Below, piece after piece: positions 4,992 through 5,380 of a stretch of DNA of 5,380 bases. The translations under genes and the position numbers were made by a program. Source of the DNA: Verrucomicrobiia bacterium (GTDB taxonomy: Bacteria > Verrucomicrobiota > Verrucomicrobiia > Limisphaerales > UBA11358); assembly GCA_030044395.1 (NCBI GenBank), contig JASHVW010000407.1:1-5380 (forward strand). The letters are read 5' to 3'. Position 1 is the stretch's first letter. Every line of letters begins with the position of its first letter. The notes beneath the pieces were generated by a model. That model was not told where the DNA came from. It did not search any database and saw only the letters and a program-made list of their open reading frames with translations.

Positions 4992-5380
4992 ATGAACATT
5001 AACCTTGCACCCCAACTGGCAGAAGTCATTCCCAACATTGGCGTCCTTGTCCTTGTCGTCTTTGGCATTGTCATTGTCGTCTTCATCTTCATGGCAATCT
5101 GGGCGAGCCGATACACGAAAGTCGGGCCGAACCAGGTTCTCATTGTTTCCGGGCGCAAACATCGTTACGCCGGTCCTGACGGGCAGGCCGAAACACGCGG
5201 GTTCCGCGTGGTCAAGGGTGGCGGCACGTTTGTCATTCCGGTCATCGAGAAAGTGGATGTGCTTTCGCTCGAACTTCTGACCATTGATGTCCAGACGCCG
5301 GAAGTCTATACCAGCAAAGGCGTCCCGGTGCGCGTGGACGGCGTATCGCAGATCAAAGTGAAAGGGGACGACGTTTCCAT
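4992..5380 (+). CDS. Flotillin (SPFH domain), 5' part, cut by window end
   Basis: The first 129 codons of a flotillin, a membrane scaffold of lipid microdomains, are present; the gene runs off the right edge. There is an N-terminal transmembrane segment at about 16-38 (VLVLVVFGIVIVVFIFMAIW). The start of the SPFH/Band 7 domain follows: SRYTKVGPNQVLIVSGR (39-55), GFRVVKGGGTFVIPVIEKVDVLSLELLTIDVQTPEVYTSKGVPV (70-113), then VDGVSQIKVKGDDVS. These blocks match the flotillin/YqiK/FloT group closely, as distinct from stomatin or HflK. The insert YAGPDGQAETR (59-69) is a slightly longer loop than some homologues have. The Ala/Glu-rich coiled-coil half expected downstream is outside the window. The ATG at 4992 precedes a plausible N-terminus; no clear Shine-Dalgarno lies in the 40-base gap to the NfeD gene, so coupled expression is likely. 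FloT versus FloA class cannot be settled from this part. Confidence 0.92.
   Translation, partial: MNINLAPQLAEVIPNIGVLVLVVFGIVIVVFIFMAIWASRYTKVGPNQVLIVSGRKHRYAGPDGQAETRGFRVVKGGGTFVIPVIEKVDVLSLELLTIDVQTPEVYTSKGVPVRVDGVSQIKVKGDDVS

Overview
This 5.4 kb window looks like chromosomal DNA from a Gram-negative bacterium of the Verrucomicrobiota type (Pedosphaera/Limisphaerales-like). That placement rests on the style of the proteins (a small CII-like HTH protein, a DUF151/BFN protein next to holA, a STAS protein with a helical tail), on the scarcity of Shine-Dalgarno sequences and on the many dispersed hairpin repeats. No 16S rRNA or other phylogenetic marker is present, so it is an inference.

Left part (1-1090): a small IS200/IS605-type single-strand transposase gene of the Y1 HUH class (144-590, +), with hairpin DNA on both sides. 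Upstream are two overlapping, mutually exclusive hairpins (22-60). Downstream is a 193-bp mirrored array of six hairpins (609-801). Three different hairpins on the left are repeated in reverse order and opposite orientation on the right, with matched spacing and base changes that preserve pairing. This resembles a REP/BIME element beside its REP-associated tyrosine transposase. From about 842 to 1036 there is a degenerate short-period repeat with no convincing gene.

Middle (1094-3777): four closely spaced genes on the minus strand, probably one operon. In transcription order they are a CII-like HTH protein, a BFN/DUF151 bifunctional-nuclease-family protein, the delta subunit of the DNA polymerase III clamp loader (holA) and a STAS-domain protein. 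The gaps are 39, 1 and 22 nt. A hairpin element follows the last stop codon at once.

Right (3778-4387): a 610-bp divergent non-coding region. It holds a second REP-like double hairpin with a GTAG foot and an orphan terminator-like hairpin with a T run. A plus-strand pair follows: an NfeD-family membrane protein (4388-4951) and the start of a flotillin (4992 to the window edge), the well-known NfeD-flotillin membrane-microdomain pairing.

The protein genes are of known families. The least ordinary feature is the mirrored hairpin array beside the transposase gene.
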